Source: Sphingomonas paucimobilis NBRC 13935
Lineage (GTDB): Bacteria; Pseudomonadota; Alphaproteobacteria; Sphingomonadales; Sphingomonadaceae
Length of the DNA stretch: 64,000 bases
Assembly (NCBI RefSeq): GCF_000739895.2
Contig: NZ_BBJS01000055.1
Coordinates: forward strand, 1-64,000
Direction of reading: 5' to 3'
Position numbers and translations under genes: made by a program. The notes under the pieces were generated by a model. The model did no database searches and was not told where the DNA came from. It saw nothing but the letters and a program-made list of their open reading frames with translations. Within the stretch, counting starts at the first letter, position 1; the number at the start of each line of letters is the position of its first letter. Of the stretch, positions 26,221 through 36,301 are shown piece by piece.

Positions 26221-26817
26221 GAACTGGGCCTGCGCATCGCCGAGCTGGGCGGCGAAGGGCTGTTCGCGCGGGTCGCGGACGGGACGCGCGGCGGCGTCGT
26301 GGCGGTGCGGGCCTTCTTCCCCGCCGATCTGGTATCCGCCGTGCGACAAAAGGCGCGGTGGATGACGGGCATCGCGCTGATCGGATGGGATCGCACCGGC
26401 TGGGCACGACCGATGGCGCTGGGCGACCATTGGTGGCGACTGCGGGATCGGCGCGGGCCGCTCGCCATGCTGGTGCTTGCGGCGGCCTATCTGGGGCTGT
26501 TTGCCGATGCGACCGCGATTTTCGTGCGGTGGATCGTCGATGTGCCGATCCCACCAATCCCATCGGCTCTGTTGTGGCTGTTCGCGGTCAACACGATGCT
26601 GCTCTGGTGGCGACTGGTGATGCGGATGGTCTTTACCGGGCGCGCTTATGGCTGGCGCGAGGCGCTATGGTCTTTGCCGCGCTTCGTCATCGGCAATTTT
26701 GTCGCGCTGGCGGCCGCCCCGCGCGCGCTGATCCGCTATGTCTTCGTGCTGCGCGGCCGACCGGCGGTGTGGGACAAGACGCGGCATCATTTCCCGGACC
26801 TGTCGACCCAGCCATGA
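26221..26817 (+). pseudogene. NfrB-like glycosyltransferase, 3' fragment
   Basis: Continues in frame the protein broken at 4826: ELGLRIAELGGEGLF, then the QxxRW-type motif in KARWMTGIALIGWDR, then three membrane helices (AMLVLAAAYLGLFA, ALLWLFAVNTMLLWW, FVIGNFVALAAAP). It ends ATGA into the next gene. Joined to the 5' fragment this gives a protein of about 461 aa. An internal ATG at 26299 could start a peptide, but without the catalytic half it would be useless. Confidence 0.9.
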
Positions 26818-27779
26818 GCGGACGGCCGATCCGGTTCCTGGGCGGCGTGATCGGCCTATGGACGCTCGGGCGGATCGCGTTCCTTCTGCCAGTCGGGACC
26901 GCACCGGCATCGGTCGCGAAGGTGTTGAAAAGCCCAAGGCCGAAGCTGTCCGTCGCGCCATTGGCCGCCCCCATCACCATGCGCGGCATTGCGATGCCCT
27001 CACCGCCCGCTGCCATGGCATCACCGCCGATAGCTCCAAAGTCTGTGCCGCTTGCCCGGGCACCATTGCAACCGGTGTCGACTGCCAACCCGCCCGACGC
27101 ATCGCCATCGCTCCCGTTCTGGCCCGATCCCCTATTGGCCCTGCCCGATCCGCCCATCGCACCCGCGCGGTGGAGCGGCAGCGCCTGGGCGATCCTGCGC
27201 CAAGGGAGCAGCGCGCTGCTGCCCGGGGGACAATTGGGCGGAACGCAGGCCGGGATACGTATCCTGCGCCGGATCGACCGCGACGGGAGGCTGTCGGCCA
27301 GCTTGCGCCTGTCCGCGCCGCTGGAGGGCGTGGGGCGCGAAATGGCGGTCGGGATCGACTGGCGCCCCTCGGCCCGCCTGGCCATCCGGCTGCTGGTCGA
27401 GCAACGCATTGCCCTGGATGAGGGGCAAGGTGGCCCGGCCGTGCTGGCCGTCTCGGGATTCGGGCCGCGATCCGTTGCACCCGGCATCTCCCTCACCGGC
27501 TATGCGCAAGCGGGGGCCGTCGGGCGTACCGCCATCGAGCCCTTTGCCGATGGCGCGATGCGCGCGACCACGGCCCTTGCCCAAGACGTGGATCTGGGAC
27601 TGGGTCTGTGGGGCGGTGCCCAGCGGGGGGCACAGCGCCTCGACATCGGGCCGACACTGGGTATCGCGCTGCCGGTGGCCGGACGGCGGCTGCGGCTATC
27701 GCTAGACTGGCGACAGCGGGTGGCGGGGCAGGCCGCGCCGGGGTCGGGGCCCGCCCTGTCGATCGGCGGTGATTTCTAG
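26814..27779 (+). CDS. Exported NfrA C-terminal-like beta-barrel protein (conserved hypothetical)
   Basis: 321 aa; the ATG overlaps the glycosyltransferase stop (ATGA). A signal-like N-terminus and a Pro/Ala-rich linker (about 30-110) lead to repeated amphipathic strands (SASLRLSAPLEG, LAIRLLVEQRIAL, ISLTGYAQAGAVG, LGLGLWGGAQRGA), ending SIGGDF. This resembles the C-terminal outer-membrane part of phage N4 adsorption protein NfrA, which pairs with NfrB in exopolysaccharide export. With its partner gene broken, both expression and use are doubtful. Confidence 0.6.
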   Translation: MSGRPIRFLGGVIGLWTLGRIAFLLPVGTAPASVAKVLKSPRPKLSVAPLAAPITMRGIAMPSPPAAMASPPIAPKSVPLARAPLQPVSTANPPDASPSLPFWPDPLLALPDPPIAPARWSGSAWAILRQGSSALLPGGQLGGTQAGIRILRRIDRDGRLSASLRLSAPLEGVGREMAVGIDWRPSARLAIRLLVEQRIALDEGQGGPAVLAVSGFGPRSVAPGISLTGYAQAGAVGRTAIEPFADGAMRATTALAQDVDLGLGLWGGAQRGAQRLDIGPTLGIALPVAGRRLRLSLDWRQRVAGQAAPGSGPALSIGGDF

Positions 27780-27825
27780 GCGGATCGCACTGGTCGGCCC
27801 CGCGCACGCGGCTATAACACCGGTC

Positions 27826-28740
27826 GTGGATCTGTATCTTCCCATCGCCAACCTGTCGGTCAATGCGCTCGTCATCATCGCACTGGGTGCGGGCGTCGGG
27901 CTGTTGTCGGGCATGTTCGGGGTGGGTGGTGGTTTCCTGACGACGCCGCTGTTGATCGTCTATGGCATCCCGCCGACCGTCGCCGCCGCCTCGGCCGCCA
28001 GCCAGGTGACCGGCGCCAGCGTGTCGGGCGTGTTCGCGCATTGGCAGCGGGGCGGGGTCGATGTGAAGATGGGCGGCGTGCTGGTCGCGGGCGGCATCGT
28101 CGGGTCGTTCATCGGCGCCTGGATCTTCCGTCTGCTGCAGGCGAGCGGTCAGATCGATACGGTGATCGCGATCATCTATGTGCTGATGCTCGGCTGGATC
28201 GGATTGGTGATGGCGCGCGAGGCGCTGGCCGCGATCATCGCGGCGCGACGCGGCGTGGCGCAAAGAGCCGCGCGGCGGCGGCACCACCCGGTGGTGGCGG
28301 CGCTGCCCTTTCGCACCCGCTTCTACGCCTCGGGCATCTATATCTCGCCGTTGGCGCCGCTGTTGCTGGGGATGTTCACCGGCATCCTGACGATCCTGCT
28401 CGGCATCGGCGGCGGATTCGTGCTGGTGCCCGCAATGATCTATATCCTGGGCATGGCGACGCGGGTGGTGCTGGGCACCTCGCTGTTCCAGACCTTGTTC
28501 GTGACGGCGGCGGCGACGATGGTCCATGCCACCACCACCAAGGCGGTGGACATCGTCCTGGCCGGACTGCTGCTCATCGGATCGGTGACCGGGGCGCAGC
28601 TGGGCGCGAAGTTCGCGACGAACGTCAAACCTGAATATCTGCGCCTGGCGCTCGCCGTCATCGTGCTGCTGGTGGGCCTGCGCATCCTGCTCGGCCTGGT
28701 CTGGCGGCCCGAGGAAATCTTCACGGTCCAGCTGTCGTGA
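27826..28740 (+). CDS. TauE/SafE family sulfite or small-anion exporter
   Basis: 304 aa, about eight TM helices. The two family repeats are visible: LLSGMFGVGGGFLTTPLLIVYGIPP and ILTILLGIGGGFVLVPAMIYILG. I start it at GTG 27826 (MDLYLPIANLSVN) because this matches the family N-terminus; the frame extends to 27769 through the end of the previous gene. The stop overlaps the start of the TIGR02186 gene (GTGA), the customary neighbour. Confidence 0.92.
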   Translation: MDLYLPIANLSVNALVIIALGAGVGLLSGMFGVGGGFLTTPLLIVYGIPPTVAAASAASQVTGASVSGVFAHWQRGGVDVKMGGVLVAGGIVGSFIGAWIFRLLQASGQIDTVIAIIYVLMLGWIGLVMAREALAAIIAARRGVAQRAARRRHHPVVAALPFRTRFYASGIYISPLAPLLLGMFTGILTILLGIGGGFVLVPAMIYILGMATRVVLGTSLFQTLFVTAAATMVHATTTKAVDIVLAGLLLIGSVTGAQLGAKFATNVKPEYLRLALAVIVLLVGLRILLGLVWRPEEIFTVQLS

Positions 28741-29501
28741 GGATATTCGCGGTCGCCCTTACCCTGTTGTCGCCGCTGTTGATGGCGCAGGCCAAGCCGG
28801 TGCTGGTCCCCGACGTGTCGCAACGGGATATCCAGATCGCCTACAGCTTCACCGGCGCCGAACTGTTGCTGTTCGGTGCGATCCTTTATCCCGGCGGCCG
28901 CCCGCCGCGCGATGACAAGCGGACCGATATCGTCGTGGTGGTCAAGGGCCCGACCCAGTCGATCCTGATCCGCGAGAAGGAGAAGATCGCCGGCCTGTGG
29001 GTCAATGCCGGGCGGCTGCGCTATCAATCCGCACCGTCCTTCTACGCGATTGCCTCGTCACGGCCGGTTACCCAAATCGTCGACGATCGCACCCGCGCCA
29101 TCTACGAACTCGGGCTCGACAGTCTGCAGCTTTCCCCCGCTTCCAACGCGCCGGCCGATGTCCAGGCACGGTTCCAGGCCGGGCTGGTCGACCAGCGCCG
29201 CCGCGCGGGTCTCTATGTCGAGTCCCCCAACGCGGTCGAGATCACCGATGACGTGCTGTACCGCGCCCGGGTCACCATCCCGGCGCGCGTGCCGGTGGGA
29301 CGCTTCACCGCCGAGACCTTCCTGATCCGCGACGGCCGCGTTCTGGCGGCGGCGGTGCGCGATATCGACATCCGCAAATCGGGGTTCGAACGCTTCGTCG
29401 CGCGCGCCGCCGATCGCGCCGCCATCCCCTATGGCCTGACGGCGGTGGCGCTGTCTGTGCTGCTCGGCTGGGCGGCGGGGTGGATCGCGCGGCGGGTGTA
29501 A
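28737..29501 (+). CDS. TIGR02186 family membrane-anchored protein
   Basis: 254 aa. Signal peptide (FAVALTLLSPLLMAQA), a periplasmic beta-rich domain (IQIAYSFTGAELLLFGAIL, DIVVVVKGP) and one C-terminal TM helix (LTAVALSVLLGWAAGWIA) with a basic tail. The family has no known biochemical role but constantly accompanies TauE/SafE exporters, as here with a 4-nt overlap. Confidence 0.88.
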   Translation: MRIFAVALTLLSPLLMAQAKPVLVPDVSQRDIQIAYSFTGAELLLFGAILYPGGRPPRDDKRTDIVVVVKGPTQSILIREKEKIAGLWVNAGRLRYQSAPSFYAIASSRPVTQIVDDRTRAIYELGLDSLQLSPASNAPADVQARFQAGLVDQRRRAGLYVESPNAVEITDDVLYRARVTIPARVPVGRFTAETFLIRDGRVLAAAVRDIDIRKSGFERFVARAADRAAIPYGLTAVALSVLLGWAAGWIARRV

Positions 29502-29572
29502 CGGCAGCATATCCTTAAGTTTTCCCGTCTATCGCGGGGGTCAGACAACCCTGACCGTCACGGCCCCGATCC

Positions 29573-31219
29573 ATGTCCTATCCCCTGCCCGTCTTTCCGG
29601 ACACCCTGGCTTCGTCGCACGATACGCCCGTGATCGGGTGGCTGCTGGCGGTGGGCGGCTCGACGGGGCGCATCGTCCTCGACCGCGAGGCGGTGGCGGC
29701 GCTCGCCGGTCAGGACGATCCGGTGCTGGCGGCGGCGGGGCAGGTGGCGATGCCAGTGAAGATCCGGCGCGCGGATCGCTGGATCATCGGCACGATCCGT
29801 ACCCTGTCGCTCGACCCGTCGAGCGACCCTTCCGCGATACAGACCGAGATCGAGCTGGTCGGCGAAGGCCTGCGCGAGGCGGAAACCGGCGCGCTCCACG
29901 GCTTTCGGCGCGGTGTGACCTCCTATCCGCTGCCCGGCGCGACGGTGCATGCGATCACCAATGCCGAACTGGCTGCCATCCATGATCGCCCGACCAGCAC
30001 CAGCATCAGGATCGGCACCGTCTATCCGGCGCGCAGCGTACCCGCGACGCTCACAGTCGATGCGCTGCTCGGCCGGCATTTCGCGCTGGTCGGCTCGACC
30101 GGCACGGGCAAGTCGACCGCGACCGCGCTGATCCTCCACCGCATCTGCGAACTGGCACCGCGCGGCCATGTCGTGATGATCGACCCGCACGGCGAATATG
30201 CGACCGCCTTCCGCGCCATCGGCGAGGTGCATGACGTCGGCAATCTGCGCATGCCCTATTGGCTGATGACCTTTGACGAGCATTGCGAGATGCTGTTGTC
30301 GGCGAACCACGACGATCGCCAGATCGAGGTCGACATTCTGGCCAAATGCCTGCTCGCCGCCCGCCTGCGCAGCCGGGCCGCCGCCGAGGTGCCGCGAGTC
30401 ACGGTCGACACGCCCATTCCCTATCTGCTGTCCGACCTGACCAGCGCGCTGAGCCAGGAGATGGGCAAGCTGGAGCGCGCCGGCGACACCGCCCCCTATC
30501 TGCGGATCAAGGCCAAGGTCGACGAGATCAAGGGCGATCCCCGCTATGCCTTCATGTTCTCCGGCATGCTGGTCGGCGATACCATGGCCGCGTTCCTGAG
30601 CCGCATCCTGCGCATGCCGGGCGACGGGCGGCCGATATCGATCATCGACGTGTCGGGCGTCCCTTCCGAGGTGACGAGCGTCGTCGTCGCGGTGCTGGCG
30701 CGGCTGATCTTCGACCAGGCGATCTGGTCGCGACCCGAAGAGCGCCGCCCGGTGCTGATGGTGTGCGAGGAAGCGCATCGCTATATTCCGGCCCGCGCCG
30801 AACAAAGCTCGGCCGTCGGCCGAATCCTGTCGCGCATCGCCAAGGAAGGGCGCAAATATGGCGTCTCGCTGGGTCTCGTCACCCAGCGTCCGTCCGACCT
30901 GGCCGAGGGCGTGCTGTCGCAATGCGGCACCATCATCGCCATGCGGCTGAACAATGATCGCGACCAGGCCATGGTGCGCTCGGCCATGCCGGAGGGCGGG
31001 CGCGGGCTGCTCGACACCATGTCGGCGCTGCGCAATCGCGAGGCGATCCTATGCGGTGAGGGCGTGACCTTTCCGGTCCGGGCCAGCTTCGACAATCTCG
31101 AGGACGGCAAACGCCCCGCCTCCGCCGACATGCCGATCACCGCGCTCTGGGCGGACCGGTCACCGGGCGAAGGATCGCTGGCCGAGACCGTGGCACGCTG
31201 GCGTTCGGGCGGACGCTAA
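29573..31219 (+). CDS. HerA-like ATPase (DUF87, HAS-barrel)
   Basis: 548 aa. An N-terminal beta-rich HAS-barrel-like part (about 1-130), then a RecA/FtsK-type ATPase: Walker A GSTGTGKST at 174-182, DPHGEY near 204-209, and Walker B VLMVCEEAHRYIP. Late motifs include SRIAKEGRKYGVSLGLVTQR and CGTIIAMRLNNDRD. HerA-type hexamers move DNA, often with NurA nuclease in repair; no nurA is adjacent. Some relatives act in phage defence, but this copy sits in core DNA. Confidence 0.9.
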   Translation: MSYPLPVFPDTLASSHDTPVIGWLLAVGGSTGRIVLDREAVAALAGQDDPVLAAAGQVAMPVKIRRADRWIIGTIRTLSLDPSSDPSAIQTEIELVGEGLREAETGALHGFRRGVTSYPLPGATVHAITNAELAAIHDRPTSTSIRIGTVYPARSVPATLTVDALLGRHFALVGSTGTGKSTATALILHRICELAPRGHVVMIDPHGEYATAFRAIGEVHDVGNLRMPYWLMTFDEHCEMLLSANHDDRQIEVDILAKCLLAARLRSRAAAEVPRVTVDTPIPYLLSDLTSALSQEMGKLERAGDTAPYLRIKAKVDEIKGDPRYAFMFSGMLVGDTMAAFLSRILRMPGDGRPISIIDVSGVPSEVTSVVVAVLARLIFDQAIWSRPEERRPVLMVCEEAHRYIPARAEQSSAVGRILSRIAKEGRKYGVSLGLVTQRPSDLAEGVLSQCGTIIAMRLNNDRDQAMVRSAMPEGGRGLLDTMSALRNREAILCGEGVTFPVRASFDNLEDGKRPASADMPITALWADRSPGEGSLAETVARWRSGGR

Positions 31220-31260
31220 CCCGTCCCCGTCATTGCCATTCAAACGGCCCGAAGGGCGCC

Positions 31261-32736
31261 TCAGCGCCCCGGCTTCACCGCGAGCAATTGCTGCACCTCG
31301 CGGCGGAACGCGCGCAGCTTCGCGCCCGACAGGACCGCGACGCTCGACAGCTTCAAGCTGCGCGGATTGACGGTGACGCCGTTCTTCCACACTTCCCAGT
31401 GAAGGTGCGGGCCGGTCGACATGCCGGTCGAGCCGACATAACCGATCACCTGCCCCTGCTTCACCCGCGTGCCCGAGCGGACGGCGAAGCGGCTCATATG
31501 CCCATAGCCGCTGGCGATGCCGCCGCCATGCACCAGCTTGACGAAATTTCCATAGCCGCCCGAACGGCCGGCGAACTGGACGACGCCGTCCATGATCGCA
31601 TGGATGGGCGTGCCATAGCGGGCGCCGATATCGGTGCCCTTATGCATCCGCATGAAGCCCAGGATCGGGTGCATCCGCTTGCCATAGGAGGAGGTGATCC
31701 GGCCCGCGACCGGCATGCTCATCCCGCCCTGCCGCTCGCTCTGGCCGTTGACGTCATACCACTCGCCGTCATCCTCGCCGGGCGCCCGCGCCAGCTGCAC
31801 CTTACGGCCGCCACGGTTCAGCCCGGCATAGAGCAGCCGGCCGAGCCGCGTCTCGCCGGTCGCCGCGCGTTCGCGCTCGATGATCAGGTCGAAACTGTCC
31901 GCGCGCTTGACGTCGCGCCCGACCGACAGCCGGCTGGCCAGCGCCTTGATATAGCTTTCGACCACCTTGGCGGGCGCCCCGGCGGCGCGCGCCGACCGGT
32001 ACAGGCTCGACCCCGCCAGCCCTTGCAGGCGCAGCGGGGTGCGGTCGATCGCGATCGGCTGCTGGGTCATGGTGAACCCCGTGCCGGCGCGGTTCAGCGT
32101 CACCGCCAGATCAAACCGCGCGCGCAGCTTCAACTGTTCCAGTGGCCGCGCCACCATCCGGCTGGGCCGCCGGCCGAGCGTCAGCGCGACGCGTGTGCCC
32201 GAAGCGATGTCGCCGCCACCGGCCGCCTGTTCGACCAGATCGGCGGCGGTCTTCGCCTGAACCTTGGCGACGCCGGCGCGCTGCAGCACCCGGGCCAGCC
32301 GATCACCGGCACCGATGGTGGCGGACAGCTCCATCATCGGCCGCTCGGGCGCCTCGGCCAGATGCACGACCATCTCGTTGGCGGCCATGCGCCGCCCCGT
32401 ATCGGCACCCAACGCCAGCGGTGCGATCGCCTGGGCCCGGGCATTGTTGCGTACTTCCCCGCTCAGGGGAGCGGGCGAGGCGCCGATGATCGGGCGATGC
32501 AGGCCGGGCGCCAGCGCCAAGGTCGTCGCGCACAGCGTGGCGCAGGTGGCCAGCCCCCGCCACCAATCCCGGCTGCCGATCCGCGCGCCCAGATCGGGCA
32601 CCCAGTCGATCTCTCGCGCGACCTGACGCCATGTCGCGAACCGCCCCGTCGGCACCACCGGCCGAAGGGCACCGCCAAGCGGGCGCGCGGCGGTACCGCC
32701 GGAGATATGCAAAGCGTCGTCGGTAGCCAAGAACAT
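31261..32736 (-). CDS. M23 family metallopeptidase (cell-wall endopeptidase)
   Basis: 491 aa. One N-terminal TM (GLATCATLCATTLALAPG) anchors a periplasmic part. The C-terminal LytM/M23 domain has HKGTDIGARYGTPI (zinc ligands His, Asp), GYGHMSRF and GPHLHWEV (HxH). All catalytic ligands are present, so it is likely an active DD-endopeptidase. The gene is divergent from the helicase. Confidence 0.92.
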   Translation of the reverse strand: MFLATDDALHISGGTAARPLGGALRPVVPTGRFATWRQVAREIDWVPDLGARIGSRDWWRGLATCATLCATTLALAPGLHRPIIGASPAPLSGEVRNNARAQAIAPLALGADTGRRMAANEMVVHLAEAPERPMMELSATIGAGDRLARVLQRAGVAKVQAKTAADLVEQAAGGGDIASGTRVALTLGRRPSRMVARPLEQLKLRARFDLAVTLNRAGTGFTMTQQPIAIDRTPLRLQGLAGSSLYRSARAAGAPAKVVESYIKALASRLSVGRDVKRADSFDLIIERERAATGETRLGRLLYAGLNRGGRKVQLARAPGEDDGEWYDVNGQSERQGGMSMPVAGRITSSYGKRMHPILGFMRMHKGTDIGARYGTPIHAIMDGVVQFAGRSGGYGNFVKLVHGGGIASGYGHMSRFAVRSGTRVKQGQVIGYVGSTGMSTGPHLHWEVWKNGVTVNPRSLKLSSVAVLSGAKLRAFRREVQQLLAVKPGR

Positions 32737-32960
32737 GCGGAAAATCGGTGCGTCCGTGAATGTCTTCGATCAGCGTCGCCGATTCCCCCCGGCGCACGCC
32801 ATGCTGGGTGAAAGCGCAAGGGGTCAAAGTCAAACCGTGCGGGCCTTTCCAGCCGCCCTGCTGCGACGGGGCGTGGCCGCATCGGGCCGAATCCCGCCAT
32901 TGGCCAGCCGTCTTGCTTCAGGCCGTTGCAACGGCCCGCGCGAAGCCCAATGTAAGGGAT

Positions 32961-35456
32961 ATGACCAGCCGCGTATCGGGCAATGTGACGGCCGTTCTCG
33001 GGCCGACGAACACCGGCAAGACGCACCTCGCGATCGAGCGGATGTGCGCGCATTCGAGCGGCATCATCGGCTTCCCGCTCCGCCTGCTGGCCCGCGAAGT
33101 CTATGACCGCGTCGTCGCGCTCAAGGGCGCGGACACGGTCGCGCTGGTGACCGGCGAGGAAAAGATCGTCCCGCCCGACGCACGCTGGTTCCTGTGCACC
33201 GCCGAATCCATGCCCGACCGCGACGTCGCCTTCGTGGCGCTCGACGAGGCGCAACTGGGCGCCGATCTGGAGCGGGGTCATGTCTTTACCGATCGGTTGC
33301 TGCATGCGCGGGGCCGGGACGAGACGATGATCCTCGGCTCCGAAGCACTGAAGCCCATGATCCGCGCCTTGGTCCCCGACGCGGAGATCGTCGCGCGGCC
33401 GCGCTTTTCCACTCTGACCTATGCGGGCGCCAAGAAGATCAGCCGGCTGCCCAAGCGCTCGGCGATCGTCGCCTTCTCGGCCGAGGAGGTTTACGCGGTC
33501 GCCGAAATGCTGCGCCGTCTGCGCGGAGGCGCTGCAGTGGTGATGGGCGCGCTTTCCCCGCGCACCCGCAACGCACAGGTCGAGATGTTCCAAGCGGGCG
33601 AGGTCGACTATCTCGTCGCCACCGATGCGATCGGCATGGGGCTCAACATGGATGTCGCGCATGTCGCCTTTGCCGGGCTGCACAAATTCGACGGGCGTCG
33701 CCGCCGCCGCCTGACCGTCGCGGAGATGGCGCAGATCGCCGGCCGCGCGGGGCGCCACCACCGTGACGGCACCTTCGGCGCGCTCGCGGAGGAAGGGCCC
33801 GAGGCCTTCCTGCCCGAGGAAGTGCTGGCGATCGAGGAGCATCGCTTCCCCCGGCTCGACCATCTTTATTGGCGCGATGGCGATCCCGACCTGTCGAGCA
33901 TCGACGCACTGATCGCCAGCCTGGAGCGCAAGCCCGAACCCGGCGTATTGCGCGCCGCGCCGCTCGCCACCGATCTCCAGGTATTGAAGCGCCTGGCAGA
34001 CGAGCCCTGGGTCCGCGACCGGGTACAGCGCCCCGCCATGGTCGCGCGGCTCTGGGCGGCGTGCGGCATTCCCGATTTCCGCAAAGTGGGGATCGATCCG
34101 CATGCGCGGTTCGCATCGCGCGTCTTCGGCCATCTGTCCGAGGGGCTGGGCCATGTGCCCCATCAATGGTTCGCCGACGAGATCGCGCGGCTGGACAGCA
34201 TGGCGGGCGATGTCGAGACGCTGGCGGGTCGCCTGTCGGCGATCCGCAGCTGGGCCTATATCGCGCAGCGCGCCGACTGGCTGGCCGACCCCAAACATTG
34301 GGCCGAGCGGACCCGCGAGATCGAGGAGCGGCTGTCCGACGGACTCCATGCCAGCCTGACCCAGCGGTTCGTCGACAAGCGCACCACTGCGCTGATCCGT
34401 CGCATCGGCGCGGATGCCGGTGCCCTGCCCGTCACGATCGGGCCGGAGGGCGAGGTGCTGGTCGAGGATCATGCCATTGGCCGGCTGGAGGGATTCCGCT
34501 TCACCGTCGAGGCGGGCGCGCGCGCCAATGACAAGCGGCTGCTGCTCGCGGCGGCCGAAAAGCGGCTGGGCACCGAACGCGCGCGCCGGGCCGACGCGCT
34601 GATCGCGGCGGAGCATGACGCGATCGCCTTGGTCGAGGATCGACTGGTCTGGGAGGGGCATGGTATCGCCCGGCTGGTCGCGGGGCCTTCGCTGGGGCGG
34701 CCGGTGGTGCGGCTGGAGCGCGACCTCGATTGCCTGACGCCGCCGTTGCGCGAAAAGGTGAAGGCGCGGCTCGATGGTTGGATGGCGCGGTCGCTGGATC
34801 GGCAGGTACCCGCCCTTGTCCGCCTCGCGCAATTGGCGCGGGAGGCCAAGGCGTCGCCCGCGCTACGTGCCATCGCCGCCGCGCTGGAGGATGCCGGCGG
34901 GATCGTGCCGCGTCAGCCGTTGCGGCTGATGATCGACGCGCTGTCGCCCGACGAGCGGCGGCGGTTGCGCGGGCTGGGGATCACCATCGGGACGCTCGAC
35001 ATCTTCGACCCCCGGCTGCTCAAGCCCGGTCCTGCCGGCTGGCGCCGCACGCTGATGGCGCTGTGGGGGCAGAGCCCCGAACTGGCGCGGGTCGGCGCGA
35101 CCACGCTGCGCCGCGATGAGCCGGGGCGGACCGTGGCGTCGGGCTTTCGTCCGCTCGGCGAACAGGCGGTGCGGATCGATCTGGTCGAGCGGATCGCGCG
35201 CGCCACCCATGATGCGCGAACGGGACGCGGCCCCTTTGCCCCCGACGTGGCCCTCGCCACCTCGATCGGGTTGGAGCCCGCGACGCTCGACCGGCTGATG
35301 GGCGATCTGGGCTTTCGCAAGGTCAAGCCGGCTGGCGAGGACGATGCGGTGCGCTGGATCTGGCGCGGTCGACCGCCCGCCCGCCCGGCGCCGCGGGTCG
35401 AGGCGCGTCCCGGCAACGCCTTCGCCGCGCTCGCCGATTGGGGACGAACGCCGTGA
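32961..35456 (+). CDS. SUV3-like RNA/DNA helicase
   Basis: 831 aa from ATG 32961; the frame is open upstream to 32760, but that part has no family resemblance. Superfamily 2 motifs: GPTNTGKT (14-21), Walker B-like LDEAQLGADLERGH, ATDAIGMGLNMDV and QIAGRAGRH. Mitochondrial SUV3 unwinds RNA with the degradosome; bacterial homologues are widespread in alphaproteobacteria and poorly studied. The C-terminal 450 residues carry helicase-associated helical domains. Confidence 0.92.
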   Translation: MTSRVSGNVTAVLGPTNTGKTHLAIERMCAHSSGIIGFPLRLLAREVYDRVVALKGADTVALVTGEEKIVPPDARWFLCTAESMPDRDVAFVALDEAQLGADLERGHVFTDRLLHARGRDETMILGSEALKPMIRALVPDAEIVARPRFSTLTYAGAKKISRLPKRSAIVAFSAEEVYAVAEMLRRLRGGAAVVMGALSPRTRNAQVEMFQAGEVDYLVATDAIGMGLNMDVAHVAFAGLHKFDGRRRRRLTVAEMAQIAGRAGRHHRDGTFGALAEEGPEAFLPEEVLAIEEHRFPRLDHLYWRDGDPDLSSIDALIASLERKPEPGVLRAAPLATDLQVLKRLADEPWVRDRVQRPAMVARLWAACGIPDFRKVGIDPHARFASRVFGHLSEGLGHVPHQWFADEIARLDSMAGDVETLAGRLSAIRSWAYIAQRADWLADPKHWAERTREIEERLSDGLHASLTQRFVDKRTTALIRRIGADAGALPVTIGPEGEVLVEDHAIGRLEGFRFTVEAGARANDKRLLLAAAEKRLGTERARRADALIAAEHDAIALVEDRLVWEGHGIARLVAGPSLGRPVVRLERDLDCLTPPLREKVKARLDGWMARSLDRQVPALVRLAQLAREAKASPALRAIAAALEDAGGIVPRQPLRLMIDALSPDERRRLRGLGITIGTLDIFDPRLLKPGPAGWRRTLMALWGQSPELARVGATTLRRDEPGRTVASGFRPLGEQAVRIDLVERIARATHDARTGRGPFAPDVALATSIGLEPATLDRLMGDLGFRKVKPAGEDDAVRWIWRGRPPARPAPRVEARPGNAFAALADWGRTP

Positions 35457-35471
35457 CCATAACTTACGCTA

Positions 35472-35564
35472 CCACCCCGGCGGAGGCCGGGGTCCAGTGG
35501 CCGTGACGGTCATGCTGCGCCACCGGGCCATTTTGCGCCTGGACCCCGGCCTCCGCCGGGGTGG
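35472..35564. repeat. 93-bp inverted repeat (family R3)
   Basis: Perfect 26-bp arms, 35472-35497 and 35539-35564, with core CCCCGGCGGAGGCCGGGG. It lies between the helicase and the S4 gene. It will form a strong hairpin and may damp read-through between the two genes. Confidence 0.85.
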
Positions 35565-35606
35565 AACTATTATGAGTTTTTCACACCGAAAGGACCGCCT
35601 GCCCCT

Positions 35607-35930
35607 ATGACCACCCGCGCCCCCGCCGCCCTCGAGTCGATGCGGCTCGACCGTTTCCTCTGGTGGGCGCGGATCGCCAAGTCGCGGGAGACGGCACAGG
35701 CGATGGCATGTGACGGGCATTTCCGGATGGACGGCCGCGCGATCGATCGCGCCCATGCACCGGTGCGGATCGGCAGCATCCTGACCTTCGCGCAGCATGG
35801 CCAGGTGCGTGTCCTGCGCGTCGAATCGCTGCCTGTGCGGCGCGGTCCGCCGGCCGAGGGGCGTGCCTGTTACTGCGATCTGGTCACTTCCCGGGTTTCA
35901 AGCGTTGACGGATCGCCGCACGCGGCATAG
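35607..35930 (+). CDS. S4-domain RNA-binding protein (HslR-like)
   Basis: 107 aa. S4 motif [20 protein letters not shown] with the RxDxxLW signature, then [10 protein letters not shown] and VRIGSILTF. Heat-shock protein 15 (HslR) binds stalled 50S subunits carrying nascent chains; this is the short alphaproteobacterial form with a variable tail. It follows the helicase gene across the R3 hairpin and precedes fdxA. Confidence 0.9.
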   Translation: MTTRAPAALESMRLDRFLWWARIAKSRETAQAMACDGHFRMDGRAIDRAHAPVRIGSILTFAQHGQVRVLRVESLPVRRGPPAEGRACYCDLVTSRVSSVDGSPHAA

Positions 35931-35959
35931 CAGCACGCGTTCGTACCTTGGGAGTTGTC

Positions 35960-36301
35960 ATGACCTACGTCGTCACCGATGCCTGCATTCGCTGCAAGTA
36001 TATGGACTGTGTCGAGGTGTGTCCCGTCGACTGCTTCTATGAGGGCGAGAATATGCTCGTCATCAACCCGTCCGAGTGCATCGACTGCGGCGTGTGCGAG
36101 CCGGAATGCCCGGCCGAGGCGATCCTGCCCGACACCGAGAGCGGGCTGGAACAGTGGCTGGAGCTGAACACCACCTTCTCCGCCCAGTGGCCCAACGTCA
36201 CCCGCAAGCTGGACCAGACGCCACCCGACGCCGACGCGATGAAGGGCGTGGAGAACAAGTACGAACAGTTCTTCAGCCCGGAACCCGGCAAGGGCGACTG
36301 A
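35960..36301 (+). CDS. fdxA: Seven-iron ferredoxin FdxA
   Basis: 113 aa starting [17 protein letters not shown] behind GGGAG. Cysteines in [17 protein letters not shown] and [12 protein letters not shown] bind one [3Fe-4S] and one [4Fe-4S] cluster. The C-terminal tail is typical of the alphaproteobacterial form. The upstream ATG at 35948 is an artefact of reading through the ribosome site. A common neighbour of CarD in this class. Confidence 0.95.
   Translation: MTYVVTDACIRCKYMDCVEVCPVDCFYEGENMLVINPSECIDCGVCEPECPAEAILPDTESGLEQWLELNTTFSAQWPNVTRKLDQTPPDADAMKGVENKYEQFFSPEPGKGD

Noticed and set aside
26358-27421. Long alternative frames on both strands over 26.4-29.0 kb
   Set aside because: Shadows of GC-rich codon usage; the called genes carry start overlaps and family motifs, the shadows do not.
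29573-31219. HerA-like ATPase as part of a defence system
   Set aside because: No NurA, SIR2 or other defence partner is adjacent and the gene lies among core sphingomonad genes outside the element.
32760-32960. N-terminal extension of the SUV3-like helicase
   Set aside because: The 67 extra codons have no family resemblance and overlap the divergent promoter region; ATG 32961 leads directly into the helicase fold.
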